52,750 nt of DNA from Candidatus Methylomirabilota bacterium (GCA_035315345.1 DATFYA010000114.1:1-52750); one strand, 5' to 3'. Numbered from the stretch's first letter, positions 26,880-35,720 are shown. Program-made: numbers and translations. The notes: generated from the sequence alone by a model not told the origin.

Positions 26880-28528
26880 GCGGACGCCTCGTCCGGCTCG
26901 ACGGCGAAGTCGGCCACGCCGCCGCCGCGGGCTACGGCCAGGTGCTGTTCGCGGAATCCCCGCTGGGCGGCCTCCTGATGCTGCTCGGCCTGATCCCGCT
27001 GGCGCCCCGCGCCGCCGTGGGCGCCGCGATCGCGTGCACCCTGGCCACCGTCCTCGCGCGGCTCCGGGGCTATCCGTACGCGGAGTGGCGACGCGGGCTC
27101 TACGGCTACGTGGCCGCGCTGACCGGCGTGTTCTGGGGCGTGCTGTTCGCGCCGACCTCGCGGGCGTGGGTGACGCTCGGGCTGGCCGCTCTCGTCGCGC
27201 CCGCGCTCACCCGGCTGGCCCATCGTCTGCTCACCCCGCAGCACCTGCCGTCGGTCGCCCTGCCCGCGCTGGCCCTGACGTGGGCCGCCTGGCTCGTGCT
27301 GGCGCCCGCGGGGCCGGCGACGCCGGCCGGGTGGCCCGCGCAGGCGGCGGGCTGGACCCTCACGCTGGCCGGCCTGGCGGTTGCGTCGCGGCTCCTGGCC
27401 GTCACCGCATTGCTGGGGGCGGTCGTCGGGCTGGCGGTCAGCGCCGCGCTCGGTGGCGTCGGGACCTCCGGCATCGTGGCCAACACCGTGCCGACCGCGA
27501 TCGCCCTCGGCGGTGTGTTCCTGGCCTTCTCGCCGGCCGCGCTCGTCGTGGCCGCGATCAGCGCGGCCATCGCGGGCGCGCTGTGGTCGAGCCTCATGGT
27601 CCACGCCGGCCTGCCCCTGCCCGCCCTGGTCGCCCCGTTCAGCCTGGTCACCATCGCGGTGGTCGCCGCGCTGCGGCTGCCGTGGCTGCGGCGCATGGTG
27701 CCGGGACGGCCGGCTCCGCTGCCGCTCGCGTCGGTCGGCTCGCCCGAGGTCGCCTGGCACGCGCGGCTGGCCCAGGAGCGCCTGCACGCGCTCGCCGCGC
27801 GCGCCCGGAAGATCTGCGTGCTCACCGGCGCGGGCGTCAGCACCGCCGCCGGCCTGCCCGACTTCCGCGGGCCGGGCGGCCTCTGGACCCGCACGCGCGA
27901 CATCCAGCTCGCGGACTTCGTGCGCTCGGCGGCATCGCGCGCCGCGTACTGGCAGGAGGAGCAGCGCTTCTTTCGGCTCGTCGAGGCGGCCACCCCGGCG
28001 CCCGCCCATCGGGCGCTGGCCGATCTCGGCCGTCGGGGCCGGCTGTCGGCCGTGGTGACCCAGAACGTGGACGGGCTCCACCAGGCCGCGGGGCTGCCCG
28101 CCGAGACGGTGATCGAGCTGCACGGCTCGATCCGCGGGGCGTTCTGTCTGGATTGCCGGCACGAGGTGGAGCGCGCGACGCTGTCGTCCCGTCTCGAGAG
28201 CGGCCGGACAGCCCTCTACTGTCCGGTCTGCCAGGGACTGCTGAAGGGCGGTAGCGTGATGTTCGGCGAGCGCGTGAGCCCGGCCCGACTGGACGCCGCG
28301 CTGCGGGCGGTGCTCGCCGCCGATCTCCTGCTCGTGCTCGGCACCTCGCTGCTGGTCGCCCCGGCCTCCGACCTGCTGCGCTGGGCGCGCGATGCGGGAG
28401 TGCCGATCGTCATCGTGAACGCCACGCCGACGCCGTACGACGCCGAGGCCACCGCCACGCTCGCCGCCGACGTGGACGCGGTGATGGTGGACCTGGCCGA
28501 AGCGCTCTCCGAGCGGCAGGCCGCCTGA
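26876..28528 (+). CDS. Urea-transporter-family channel fused to a Sir2 NAD-dependent deacylase
   Basis: One 550-residue reading frame. Residues 1-280 have about ten hydrophobic helices and urea-transporter features in two halves (FAESPLGGLLMLLGLIPLA, RGLYGYVAALTGVFWGV; VANTVPTAIALGGVFLAFSP). Residues 300-550 are a complete sirtuin: GAGVSTAAGLPDFRGPGG (from 318), TQNVDGLHQAAG, catalytic His416 in ELHGSIRG, zinc Cys 424, 427, 449 and 452, and LGTSLLVAPASDLL. The channel should conduct a small amide such as urea; the sirtuin removes acyl groups from lysines using NAD. ATG 26876 overlaps the decarboxylase stop (ATGA). An internal ATG at 27695 could give a free sirtuin. Confidence 0.87.
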   Translation: MSGRLVRLDGEVGHAAAAGYGQVLFAESPLGGLLMLLGLIPLAPRAAVGAAIACTLATVLARLRGYPYAEWRRGLYGYVAALTGVFWGVLFAPTSRAWVTLGLAALVAPALTRLAHRLLTPQHLPSVALPALALTWAAWLVLAPAGPATPAGWPAQAAGWTLTLAGLAVASRLLAVTALLGAVVGLAVSAALGGVGTSGIVANTVPTAIALGGVFLAFSPAALVVAAISAAIAGALWSSLMVHAGLPLPALVAPFSLVTIAVVAALRLPWLRRMVPGRPAPLPLASVGSPEVAWHARLAQERLHALAARARKICVLTGAGVSTAAGLPDFRGPGGLWTRTRDIQLADFVRSAASRAAYWQEEQRFFRLVEAATPAPAHRALADLGRRGRLSAVVTQNVDGLHQAAGLPAETVIELHGSIRGAFCLDCRHEVERATLSSRLESGRTALYCPVCQGLLKGGSVMFGERVSPARLDAALRAVLAADLLLVLGTSLLVAPASDLLRWARDAGVPIVIVNATPTPYDAEATATLAADVDAVMVDLAEALSERQAA

Positions 28529-28549
28529 GCGGCGGCGGCCGCCCGCCGC
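28529..28549. terminator. GC hairpin between convergent genes
   Basis: Perfect seven-base inverted repeat GCGGCGG / CCGCCGC with a seven-base loop, beginning immediately after the channel-sirtuin stop and ending 11 bases before the uvrC stop. There is no T tract, so any termination role, possibly in both directions, is tentative. Confidence 0.35.
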
Positions 28550-28559
28550 GGCGAGTGCC

Positions 28560-30389
28560 TTAGGACTCCGGCGGGCGCTCCGCGGCCACCGGCTGCGGGT
28601 GGAAGAAGTCGTAGATGCGCTGGGCCAGCTTCGGAGTGATCTTGGGGACCGAGGCCAGATCCGCCACCGAGGCCTCGCGAACGCCCTTGGCCGAGCCCAG
28701 CGTCTTCAACAGGCTGGTGCGGAGCGTCGGCCCCACACCCGGGATCTGGTCGAGCACCGAGGCGATCGCCCGCCGCTGGCGGAGCTTCTTGTGGTAGGTG
28801 ATCGCGAAGCGGTGCGCCTCGTCGCGAACTCTCTGGAGCGCCTGCAGCGCGGGTGAGCCGAGGTCCAGCACGAGCGGCTGCAGCCGGTCCGGGGTGTAGA
28901 CCTCCTCGGCCCGCTTGGCGAGGGCCGCGATCGGGATGTAGTCGAGCCCGAGATCTTCCAGCGCCTTCTGCCCCGCGCCCAGCTGGCCGCGGCCGCCGTC
29001 GAGCAGGATCAGGTCCGGCAGCACGCTCTCGCTCTCCAGGGCGCGGCCGTAGCGGCGCGTGAGGACCTCCTGCATCGAGGCGAAGTCGTCCGTGCCGGTG
29101 ACGGTGCGGATCTTGTAGCGCTTGTAGTCGTCCTTCTTCATGTCCCCGTCCTGCCACACCACCATCGAAGCCACCGTCTCCTTGCCCTGGTGCGTGGAGA
29201 TGTCGAAGCACTCGATGCGATGGGGCGGGCCGGGCAGCCCGAGCGAGCGCTCGAGGTCCTCGAGCACCACGTGCTGCCGGCTGCCGCGGGCGAGCAGGTG
29301 CGTCTGCAGCGCCAGCGCCGCGTTCTCCTCGGCCATGACCACCAGGTCGCGCTTGCGCCCGCGCTGCGGGGCGTGCAGCTCGACCCGCCCGCCCCGGCGC
29401 TGGGCCAGCCACTCGGTGGTGAGTGGGGCCTCGGGCGGAGACTCGGAGAGCAGGATCTCGGGCGGCGGCACCACGTTGCGCGCGTAGAACTGCCGGATGA
29501 AGGCGGAGAGGATCTCGCCGTCGCTCCAGCCCGAGACGCGCTCGAAGAAGAACGACTCCCGCCCGAGCAGGCGGCCCTTGCGCACGAAGAAGAGCTGCAC
29601 GCAGGCTTCCGAGCCCTGGCGGACCACGCCCACGATGTCCTGGTCCTCTTCCTCGGTGGAGATCATCTGCTGGCGCTCGCGCACCGTGTTGAGCGCCTGG
29701 ACCCGATCGCGCAGGGCGGCGGCCCGCTCGAACTTCATCTCCTCGGCGGCGGCCTCCATGTCCCGGGTGAGCCGGGCGGCCAGATCGTCGTTCTTGCCCT
29801 CCAGGAAGCGCTCGACGTCGCGCACCGTCTCCGCGTAGCCCTCGCGGGTCTCCCAGCCGGTGCACGGCGCGTTGCAGCGGTGGATGTAGTACTGCAGGCA
29901 CGGGCGCGACAGCGTCCCGTCGATCTTGATGCGGCAGGTGCGCAGCGGGAAGAGCTGGCGCACGAGGCGCAGGGTCTCGCGCATCGCGGTGGCCGGATAG
30001 AAGGGGCCGAAGTAGGTCGCCCCGTCCTTCTGCACCCGACGGGCCACCACCAGGCGCGGGAACTCCTCGTTGGTGGTGAGCTTGAGGAACGGGTAGTGCT
30101 TGTCGTCCCGCAGGATGATGTTGTAACGGGGCCGGTGCTTCTTGACCAGGGTGGACTCGAGGATCATCGCCTCCAGCTCGTTGGCGGTGACGATGTACTC
30201 GAGGTCGCGGATCTGGCCGACCAGCGCGTCGGTCTTGGGATCCCGCGCGCGCGATTCCTGGAAGTAGGAGCGCACGCGGCTCTTGAGCGAGGCCGCCTTG
30301 CCGATGTAGACGATCTGGGCCTTGGCGTCCTTGTAGAGATAGACCCCCGGCCGGTCCGGCACCTGATCGACCTTTTCCTCGAGGGTCAT
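28560..30389 (-). CDS. uvrC: Excinuclease ABC subunit C
   Basis: Dual-incision nuclease of nucleotide excision repair, acting with UvrA and UvrB. The 609 residues hold an N-terminal GIY-YIG nuclease (PDRPGVYLYKD, IVYIGKAASLKSRVRSYF), the Cys cluster RPCLQYYIHRCNAPC, a UVR domain binding UvrB (MKFERAAALRDRVQAL, about 210-235), an RNase H-like nuclease (IECFDISTHQGKETVASMVV, LILLDGGRGQLGAG) and a C-terminal helix-hairpin-helix pair (IPGVGPTLRTSLL, VPKITPKLAQRIYDFF). ATG 30389 was preferred to the GTG directly before it. Confidence 0.97.
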   Translation of the reverse strand: MTLEEKVDQVPDRPGVYLYKDAKAQIVYIGKAASLKSRVRSYFQESRARDPKTDALVGQIRDLEYIVTANELEAMILESTLVKKHRPRYNIILRDDKHYPFLKLTTNEEFPRLVVARRVQKDGATYFGPFYPATAMRETLRLVRQLFPLRTCRIKIDGTLSRPCLQYYIHRCNAPCTGWETREGYAETVRDVERFLEGKNDDLAARLTRDMEAAAEEMKFERAAALRDRVQALNTVRERQQMISTEEEDQDIVGVVRQGSEACVQLFFVRKGRLLGRESFFFERVSGWSDGEILSAFIRQFYARNVVPPPEILLSESPPEAPLTTEWLAQRRGGRVELHAPQRGRKRDLVVMAEENAALALQTHLLARGSRQHVVLEDLERSLGLPGPPHRIECFDISTHQGKETVASMVVWQDGDMKKDDYKRYKIRTVTGTDDFASMQEVLTRRYGRALESESVLPDLILLDGGRGQLGAGQKALEDLGLDYIPIAALAKRAEEVYTPDRLQPLVLDLGSPALQALQRVRDEAHRFAITYHKKLRQRRAIASVLDQIPGVGPTLRTSLLKTLGSAKGVREASVADLASVPKITPKLAQRIYDFFHPQPVAAERPPES

Positions 30390-30408
30390 CACGCCCTCAC
30401 CATCGCGG

Positions 30409-30621
30409 TCAGGGCTGCCGCAGCAGCGTCACCACCAGGAGGGCGAGGGCGAGCACGGTGGGCACCAGCACCGTCCAGGTGAGCGCCCGTCGGATCTGAC
30501 CGAGGATCCGCGGGGCGGGCCGGCCGGGCCGTGGTGGGTTCATGAACGCGATCGCCTTGGACAGCAGGAAGAGCGCGATCGAGAGCACGGTGAAGAGGAT
30601 GAGCACCCATTTGAAGACCAT
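30409..30621 (-). CDS. Small two-helix membrane protein between uvrB and uvrC
   Basis: A 70-residue protein with two predicted membrane helices (about 4-26, WVLILFTVLSIALFLLSKAI, and 48-67, TVLVPTVLALALLVVTLL) joined by a basic, Pro-rich loop (NPPRPGRPAPRILGQIRR). It sits 15 bases after uvrB and 19 before uvrC on the same strand, so it is part of that transcript. No family is recognised. The even hydrophobic spacing and tight fit between two solid genes support it as real; a role in DNA repair is not implied by sequence. Confidence 0.65.
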   Translation of the reverse strand: MVFKWVLILFTVLSIALFLLSKAIAFMNPPRPGRPAPRILGQIRRALTWTVLVPTVLALALLVVTLLRQP

Positions 30622-30636
30622 CGGGCTCGGGCCGCC

Positions 30637-32670
30637 TCAGACTCCCAGGTCGACCTTGCGGAGCGCCTTGATGCGGTCGCGAAGCTCGGCGGCTCGCTCG
30701 AAGTCGAGCCGGCGGGCCGCGTCCTTCATGGCAGTTTCCAGCTCGGCCACGTGGGCGGCGAGCGCGGCCGGGCTCTCCCACTGCGAGGCGGGTGCCCGCT
30801 CCACCTCGACCGTGTAGTAGTCGCGCTCCGGCACCGACTCGAGGAGGTCGCGGATCGACCGGCGTACCGACTCCGGGGTGATCCCGTGGACTCGATTGTA
30901 CTCGCCCTGGACCTCGCGCCGGCGGTCGGTCTCCGCGATGGCCTCCCGCATGGAGCCGGTCACGGTGTCGGCGTACATGATCACCTCGCCGTTGACGTGA
31001 CGGGCCGCGCGTCCGGAGGTCTGGATGAGCGAGGTGGCGGAGCGGAGGTAGCCCTCCTTGTCCGCGTCCAGGATCGCCACCAGCGAGACCTCGGGCAGGT
31101 CCAGGCCTTCCCGCAGCAGGTTGATCCCGATCAGGCCGTCGAACTTGCCGAGGCGCAGGTCCCGGATCAGGGCCACCCGCTCGAGAGTGTCGATGTCGGA
31201 GTGCAGGTAGCGGACGCGGAGGCCGTTCTGCTGATAGTACTCGGTGAGGTCCTCGGCCATGCGCTTGGTGAGCGTGGTGATCAGCACGCGCTCGTCCCGG
31301 TCGGCTCGCGCCCGCACCTCGGCCATGAGGTCGTCCACCTGCGACGACGCCGGCCGCACCGTGATCTTCGGGTCCATGAGCCCGGTGGGGCGGATGATCT
31401 GCTCGGCCACCGGCCCGCCCGCGAGGGCCCGACCCGGCCCGCTCCGCTCCACCCCGGCCCGCTCCAGCTCGTAGGGGCCCGGCGTCGCGGAGACGTAGAG
31501 GGTCTGGGTCACGATCCGGGTGAACTCCTCGAACGTGAGCGGCCGGTTGTCGAAGGCCGACGGCAGGCGGAACCCGTACTCGACGAGCGCCTCCTTGCGC
31601 GAGCGGTCGCCGGGATACATGCCGCGGATCTGCGGCGCGGTGACGTGCGACTCGTCGAGGATCACCAGCGCGTCCTTCGGCAGGTAGTCCATGAGGGTGG
31701 GCGGGTTCTGTCCCGGCTTGCGGCCCGACAGGTGTCGTGAGTAGTTCTCGACCCCGTGACAGTAGCCCAGCTCCCGCAGCATCTCCATGTCGAACAGGGT
31801 GCGCTGCTCGAGGCGCTGGGCCTCCAGCAGCTTGCCACGCGTCTTCAGGAAGCCGAGCCGCTCGCGCAGCTCCTCCATGATGCCGTCGATGGCCCGCTCG
31901 AGCTGCGCGGCCGGCGTCACGTAGTGGCTGGCCGGATAGACGTGCGCCTCGGTCACCGCCCCGGTGGTGATGCCGCGCAGCGGATCGAGGGTCATGAGCC
32001 GCTCCACGCTGTCGCCCCAGAACTCCACCCGCAGGGCCTCCGACTCCGCGCTGGCCGGGAACACCTCGACCACGTCGCCCCGCACCCGGAACGTCCCGCG
32101 GCGGAAGTCGTAGTCGTTGCGCTCGTACTGCACCGCGACCAGCGCCCGGATCAGGGCGTCGCGGTCCATGCTCTGCCCGGCGCGCAGGGACACGTGCATG
32201 CCGCGGTAGGTCTCGGGCTCGCCGATGCCGTAGATGCACGACACCGAGGCCACCACCACCACGTCGCGCCGCTCGAACAGCGAGGCGGTCGCGGAGTGCC
32301 GCATGCGATCGATCTCGTCGTTCACCAGCGCGTCCTTCTCGATGTAGGTGTCCGACTGCGGAATGTAGGCCTCGGGCTGGTAGTAGTCGTAGTAGGAGAC
32401 GAAGTACTCGACCGCGTTCTGCGGGAAGAACGCCCGGAACTCGCTGTAGAGCTGCGCGGCGAGCGTCTTGTTGGGCGAGATGACGAGGGCCGGGCGGTCC
32501 AGCCGGGCGATCACGTTGGCGAGCGTGAACGTCTTGCCGCTGCCGGTGACCCCGAGCAGCACGGTGTGCGGGCTGCCCGAGCGGATGACCGAGGCCAATT
32601 GCTCGATCGCCTGCGGCTGGTCTCCGGACGGCGCGAACTCGGAGGCGAGGGTGAACGACTGCGTGGACAA
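30637..32670 (-). CDS. uvrB: Excinuclease ABC subunit B
   Basis: DNA-damage-verifying helicase of nucleotide excision repair. The 677 residues include Walker A GVTGSGKT (40-47), the beta-hairpin [21 protein letters not shown] (93-113, in two phrases), [18 protein letters not shown], helicase motifs [20 protein letters not shown] and [12 protein letters not shown], and the C-terminal UVR domain ([18 protein letters not shown]). The start appears to be TTG at 32670, because no ATG or GTG lies in frame upstream and the conserved [17 protein letters not shown] follows at once. It begins 20 bases after the HNH gene stop. Confidence 0.96.
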   Translation of the reverse strand: MSTQSFTLASEFAPSGDQPQAIEQLASVIRSGSPHTVLLGVTGSGKTFTLANVIARLDRPALVISPNKTLAAQLYSEFRAFFPQNAVEYFVSYYDYYQPEAYIPQSDTYIEKDALVNDEIDRMRHSATASLFERRDVVVVASVSCIYGIGEPETYRGMHVSLRAGQSMDRDALIRALVAVQYERNDYDFRRGTFRVRGDVVEVFPASAESEALRVEFWGDSVERLMTLDPLRGITTGAVTEAHVYPASHYVTPAAQLERAIDGIMEELRERLGFLKTRGKLLEAQRLEQRTLFDMEMLRELGYCHGVENYSRHLSGRKPGQNPPTLMDYLPKDALVILDESHVTAPQIRGMYPGDRSRKEALVEYGFRLPSAFDNRPLTFEEFTRIVTQTLYVSATPGPYELERAGVERSGPGRALAGGPVAEQIIRPTGLMDPKITVRPASSQVDDLMAEVRARADRDERVLITTLTKRMAEDLTEYYQQNGLRVRYLHSDIDTLERVALIRDLRLGKFDGLIGINLLREGLDLPEVSLVAILDADKEGYLRSATSLIQTSGRAARHVNGEVIMYADTVTGSMREAIAETDRRREVQGEYNRVHGITPESVRRSIRDLLESVPERDYYTVEVERAPASQWESPAALAAHVAELETAMKDAARRLDFERAAELRDRIKALRKVDLGV

Positions 32671-32690
32671 CTGGATGCCCGGGGGACCGC

Positions 32691-33221
32691 TCAGGTCGTC
32701 GACGGCACCGCCACCAGGTACTTCCGCCAGGAGTCGAGGAACGAGGTGGCGTGCGGGTGCCGGAGCAGGTGCACCGAGAAGAGGAACTGCGGGTGCACGG
32801 GCTCGCGGATCAGCCGGAGCCGGGCCTCCTCCAGCGTGCGGTTGCCCTTGAGGAGGTTGCAGCGCAGGCAGGCCGCCACCACGTTGGTCCAGGTGGTCTG
32901 CCCGCCCCGCGAGCGCGGGACCACGTGGTCGACCGTGAGCTTCTCGCCGCGCCGCGAGCAGTACTGGCAGGTGTAGCCGTCGCGCCGCAGGATGTTCTTC
33001 TTGTTGAACGCCACCCGCTCGAGGAACGGCTTGCGGATGTAGGCCCCGAGGCGGATCACCGCGGGCAGATGGAAGCTGCGCGAGGGCGACCGGATCACCC
33101 GCGGCGAGGCTTCGACGCTCTCGGCCTTGCCCGCGAGGAGGAGCGTGATGGCGCGCTTGGCGTTGGTGAAATGCAGCGGCTCGTAGGTGTAGTTCAGCAC
33201 CAGGACCGCGATTTCATCCAT
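32691..33221 (-). CDS. HNH endonuclease family protein
   Basis: A 176-residue protein with a C-terminal HNH nuclease motif: zinc Cys pairs CQYC and CLRCN, the HNH core [19 protein letters not shown] and KGNRTLEEA. The N-terminal half ([32 protein letters not shown]) is typical of a widespread family of stand-alone bacterial HNH proteins of unknown duty. It heads the uvrB-uvrC transcript, which suggests a DNA-processing role. ATG 33221 was chosen because conservation starts there. A strong promoter ends only 11 bases upstream, so its mRNA may be almost leaderless. Confidence 0.9.
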   Translation of the reverse strand: MDEIAVLVLNYTYEPLHFTNAKRAITLLLAGKAESVEASPRVIRSPSRSFHLPAVIRLGAYIRKPFLERVAFNKKNILRRDGYTCQYCSRRGEKLTVDHVVPRSRGGQTTWTNVVAACLRCNLLKGNRTLEEARLRLIREPVHPQFLFSVHLLRHPHATSFLDSWRKYLVAVPSTT

Positions 33222-33231
33222 ATACCCCGAA

Positions 33232-33260
33232 AGGATAAGCGGGGCTCCGGAAGCTGTCAA
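33232..33260 (-). promoter_or_regulatory. Sigma-70-type promoter of the HNH-uvrB-uvrC operon
   Basis: Minus strand: perfect -35 TTGACA (33260-33255), 17-base spacer, -10 TATCCT (33237-33232). The transcription start is expected near 33225, about four bases before the HNH gene ATG. Confidence 0.65.
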
Positions 33261-33270
33261 CTCAGCGGGC

Positions 33271-33705
33271 CTAGACGAGCAGTCTCCAGATCAGCGGGCC
33301 GAAGCCGGCGAGCAGCACGAGCATGATGAAGAACACGTCGGTCGACCAGGTGAAGAGGGTGACGAGGAGGCACACGAGCGCGAAGCACGCGAGGTAGAAG
33401 CGCACCTCCCGCCGGTCGAGCCAGCCACCCTTGCCGACCAGGTGCGGAAGCTTGTTGATGAGGTAGATCGGCGAGTAGACGAGGAAGAACACCACCACCA
33501 GCGCGGAGAAGCCGAGGATGCCCATCAGGCCGAAGACGATTCCCCGCAGCAGCCACTCCGCGAGCGTGAGGTTGGTGTCGTTGTTGAGGTCGAGCGCTCG
33601 GGGCATCATCTCCCGATGCGTGTTCACGTAGATCACCGCGATCGAGAACGCGGCCAGCACCGTCTCCAGCCAGCGCCGGACGATCACGCTCGGAACCAAG
33701 CTCAT
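33271..33705 (-). CDS. Four-helix membrane protein of unknown function
   Basis: A 144-residue protein with hydrophobic segments at about 11-28, 50-80 (long, possibly two), 103-119 and 122-142 (VFFIMLVLLAGFGPLIWRLL). The loop between the first two is polar (NTHREMMPRALDLNNDTN). No family is recognised. It lies upstream of the HNH gene on the same strand but that gene has its own promoter in the 49-base gap, so they may be separately expressed. ATG 33705 is nearly adjacent to the transcription start predicted from the promoter upstream. Confidence 0.75.
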   Translation of the reverse strand: MSLVPSVIVRRWLETVLAAFSIAVIYVNTHREMMPRALDLNNDTNLTLAEWLLRGIVFGLMGILGFSALVVVFFLVYSPIYLINKLPHLVGKGGWLDRREVRFYLACFALVCLLVTLFTWSTDVFFIMLVLLAGFGPLIWRLLV

Positions 33706-33712
33706 CCCGATT

Positions 33713-33742
33713 AGAACAGCACACGACCGGTCGAAGTGTCAA
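33713..33742 (-). promoter_or_regulatory. Possible promoter of the four-helix membrane protein gene
   Basis: Minus strand: perfect -35 TTGACA (33742-33737), 18-base spacer, -10 TGTTCT (33718-33713) preceded by a TG two bases before (extended -10). The predicted start lies at about the first base of the ATG at 33705. Confidence 0.4.
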
Positions 33743-33765
33743 CAAACCGACCGCCGAGCGGAGCG

Positions 33766-34773
33766 TTACAGGAGGAAACCACCCGGAAAGGGGTCGCTCG
33801 GATCGAGGCAGAGCGTCCCCTGGCCGGTCATCCAGGCGCGCCCGGTGATCTCGGGGACGACCGCCGGTGTGCCCGCCACATCGGTGAGCGCGGCGATCCG
33901 CCCGGTGAAGAGCGTGCCGATGATCGACTCGTGGCCGAAGGCGTCCCCCACCCCGAGCTGGCCGCGCGCGTGGAGATTGGCCAGCCGCGCGGAGGTGCCG
34001 GTGCCGCACGGCGAGCGATCGAGTCCGGCCGGCGCGACCACCACCGCGTTGCGATACCGCGCGTCCGGCCGCCGCGCCGGCTCGTGGAACTGCACGTAGA
34101 GGAGGCCGCGCGCCTGCGGCATGCCGGGATGCACGAGCGGGACGCGCGCCTCGATGGCGGCGCGGATCCGCTCGCCGATCTCGATCAGCCGGCTCGCCGC
34201 CTTGGCCTCGAGGCGCAGCCCGAGCGGGGCCGCCTCCACCAGCGCGTAGAAGTGCCCGCCGTAGGCCAGATCGAACCGCACCGGCCCGAGACCGGCCACG
34301 TCCACGGAGAGATCGAGCCCGGCCGAGAACGCGGGCACGTTGCGGATCGTCACCGAGGTCGGATGCCCGGTCTGCGAGGTGACCCGGCAGGCCACGAGGC
34401 CGGCCGGCGTCTCGAGCGTGACCGTCGCCAGGCCGCCCGGGGCGGCCACCCGTCCGGTCTCGACCAGCATCGCGCCGAGCGCGATCGCCCCGTGCCCGCA
34501 CATGTGCACCGGGCCGAGCGGCTCGATGAAGAGCACGCCCGCGTCGGCGCCGCTCGCGACCGGCTCGGTCAGGATCGCGCCGCACATCGCCGAGTGGCCC
34601 CGCGGCTCGTAGAGGGTGAAGCCCAGCAGGTCGCGACCGTGGGCGGCGAGGTGCTCGCTGCGCTCCATCAGGGTCGCGCCGGGAATCGGCTCCGCCCCGC
34701 CCACCACGATGCGCATGGGCTCGCCCTCGGTGTGATAGTCGATCACCGAGAGGGCCCGGCCCGCCGGCTTCAT
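33766..34773 (-). CDS. Proline racemase family protein, probable 4-hydroxyproline 2-epimerase
   Basis: A 335-residue member of the proline racemase superfamily. Both catalytic cysteines are present, in VHMCGHGAIALG and DRSPCGTGTSA, so it should be a racemase/epimerase (proline or 4-hydroxyproline) rather than the 3-hydroxyproline dehydratase, in which the second Cys is Thr. Other family phrases are IDYHTEGEPMRIVVGG, LYEPRGHSAMCGA and AYGGHFYALV. The ATG overlaps the ppx stop (ATGA), although no metabolic link to Ppx is known. No hydroxyproline catabolic partners lie nearby. It cannot be assigned to proline or hydroxyproline without testing. Confidence 0.88.
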   Translation of the reverse strand: MKPAGRALSVIDYHTEGEPMRIVVGGAEPIPGATLMERSEHLAAHGRDLLGFTLYEPRGHSAMCGAILTEPVASGADAGVLFIEPLGPVHMCGHGAIALGAMLVETGRVAAPGGLATVTLETPAGLVACRVTSQTGHPTSVTIRNVPAFSAGLDLSVDVAGLGPVRFDLAYGGHFYALVEAAPLGLRLEAKAASRLIEIGERIRAAIEARVPLVHPGMPQARGLLYVQFHEPARRPDARYRNAVVVAPAGLDRSPCGTGTSARLANLHARGQLGVGDAFGHESIIGTLFTGRIAALTDVAGTPAVVPEITGRAWMTGQGTLCLDPSDPFPGGFLL

Positions 34774-35720
34774 CGCTCTGCTCCTTCCAGCAGCTCGCAG
34801 AGGATGCCTTCGCGCAGCCCGCGATCGCTCACCACCAGGGTGTCGCGGCGAAAGCACGTCATCGTGGCCAGGCAGATCGCGATGCCCGGGATGATGACGT
34901 CGGCGCGGCCCGGCTCGAGACAGGGCAGCCCCGCGCGCTCGTCGACGCCGAGGGCGCCCAGCCGTGCGAGCAGCCGCTCCACGGTGGCGCGGGCGAGGCG
35001 ATGGCCGTGTACCCGCGCCGCGTCGTAGGCGGGCAGCTCCAGATCGAGCGCGGCCAGCGTGGTGACGGTCCCCGCGGTGCCGACCAGCTCACCGGCCGCG
35101 CCGCGAATGCGCTCCGGCACCTCGCGGTGGAGGCGCGCCTCGACGTGCTCGCGCATCCGGGTGAAGCGATCCCACCGCACGGGACCCCGCTCGCCCCATT
35201 CCTCCTGGAGCGGCACCACGCCCAGCCGCAGGCTGACCGCGGCCTCCGGAGCGCCCCCGCGGGCGGACACGAACTCGGTGCTGCCGCCGCCGATGTCGAA
35301 GAGCAGGAACGACGGTCCCAGACCGGGCAGTCCCGAGATGACGCCCTTCAGGGTGAGCCGCGCCTCGTCCTCGCCGGAGACGACGTGCACGCACTCGCCG
35401 CTCGCCGCCTCCACCGTGGCCACGAATTCCTCCCGGTTGACCGCCTCGCGCACCGCGCTGGTGGCGACGATACGCACGGCTCCCGCGCCCCACCCGCGCG
35501 CGGCCCGCACGAACTCCGCGACCGTCGCGACGGTACGCTGCATCGGCTCGGGCAGCAGCCGCCCCGCGGCGGCCTGTCCCTCCCCGAGCCGGGTCACCCG
35601 CTGGGTCTGATGCAGGGGCCGCCAGACGCCGCCCACGGATTCGACCACGAGGAGGCGGACGGTGTTGGTGCCGAGGTCCACGGTCGCGAGCCGGTCGGGA
35701 CCGCCGTCGCGCGCGGTCAC
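34770..35720 (-). CDS. Ppx/GppA family phosphatase
   Basis: Actin-fold exopolyphosphatase or guanosine pentaphosphate phosphatase, linking polyphosphate or (p)ppGpp turnover to stress. The 316 residues carry LATVDLGTNTVRLLVVE, RIVATSAVREAVN, VVSGEDEARLTLKGV, LLFDIGGGSTEFV and GTAGTVTTLAALD, all family motifs. This is the short form (about 300-320) without the C-terminal HD domain of E. coli Ppx. GTG 35720 overlaps the stop of the sensor gene upstream (GTGA), so a two-component-type protein and Ppx are co-translated. Confidence 0.92.
   Translation of the reverse strand: MTARDGGPDRLATVDLGTNTVRLLVVESVGGVWRPLHQTQRVTRLGEGQAAAGRLLPEPMQRTVATVAEFVRAARGWGAGAVRIVATSAVREAVNREEFVATVEAASGECVHVVSGEDEARLTLKGVISGLPGLGPSFLLFDIGGGSTEFVSARGGAPEAAVSLRLGVVPLQEEWGERGPVRWDRFTRMREHVEARLHREVPERIRGAAGELVGTAGTVTTLAALDLELPAYDAARVHGHRLARATVERLLARLGALGVDERAGLPCLEPGRADVIIPGIAICLATMTCFRRDTLVVSDRGLREGILCELLEGAER

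Noticed and set aside
27690-27700. Frameshift or missed stop separating the urea-transporter and sirtuin genes
   Set aside because: The reading frame is continuous with normal codon use across the junction, so I report a fusion, while noting the internal ATG.
33766-34773. Trans-3-hydroxy-L-proline dehydratase
   Set aside because: The second active-site residue is Cys (SPCGTG) and not Thr, which fits racemases/epimerases.
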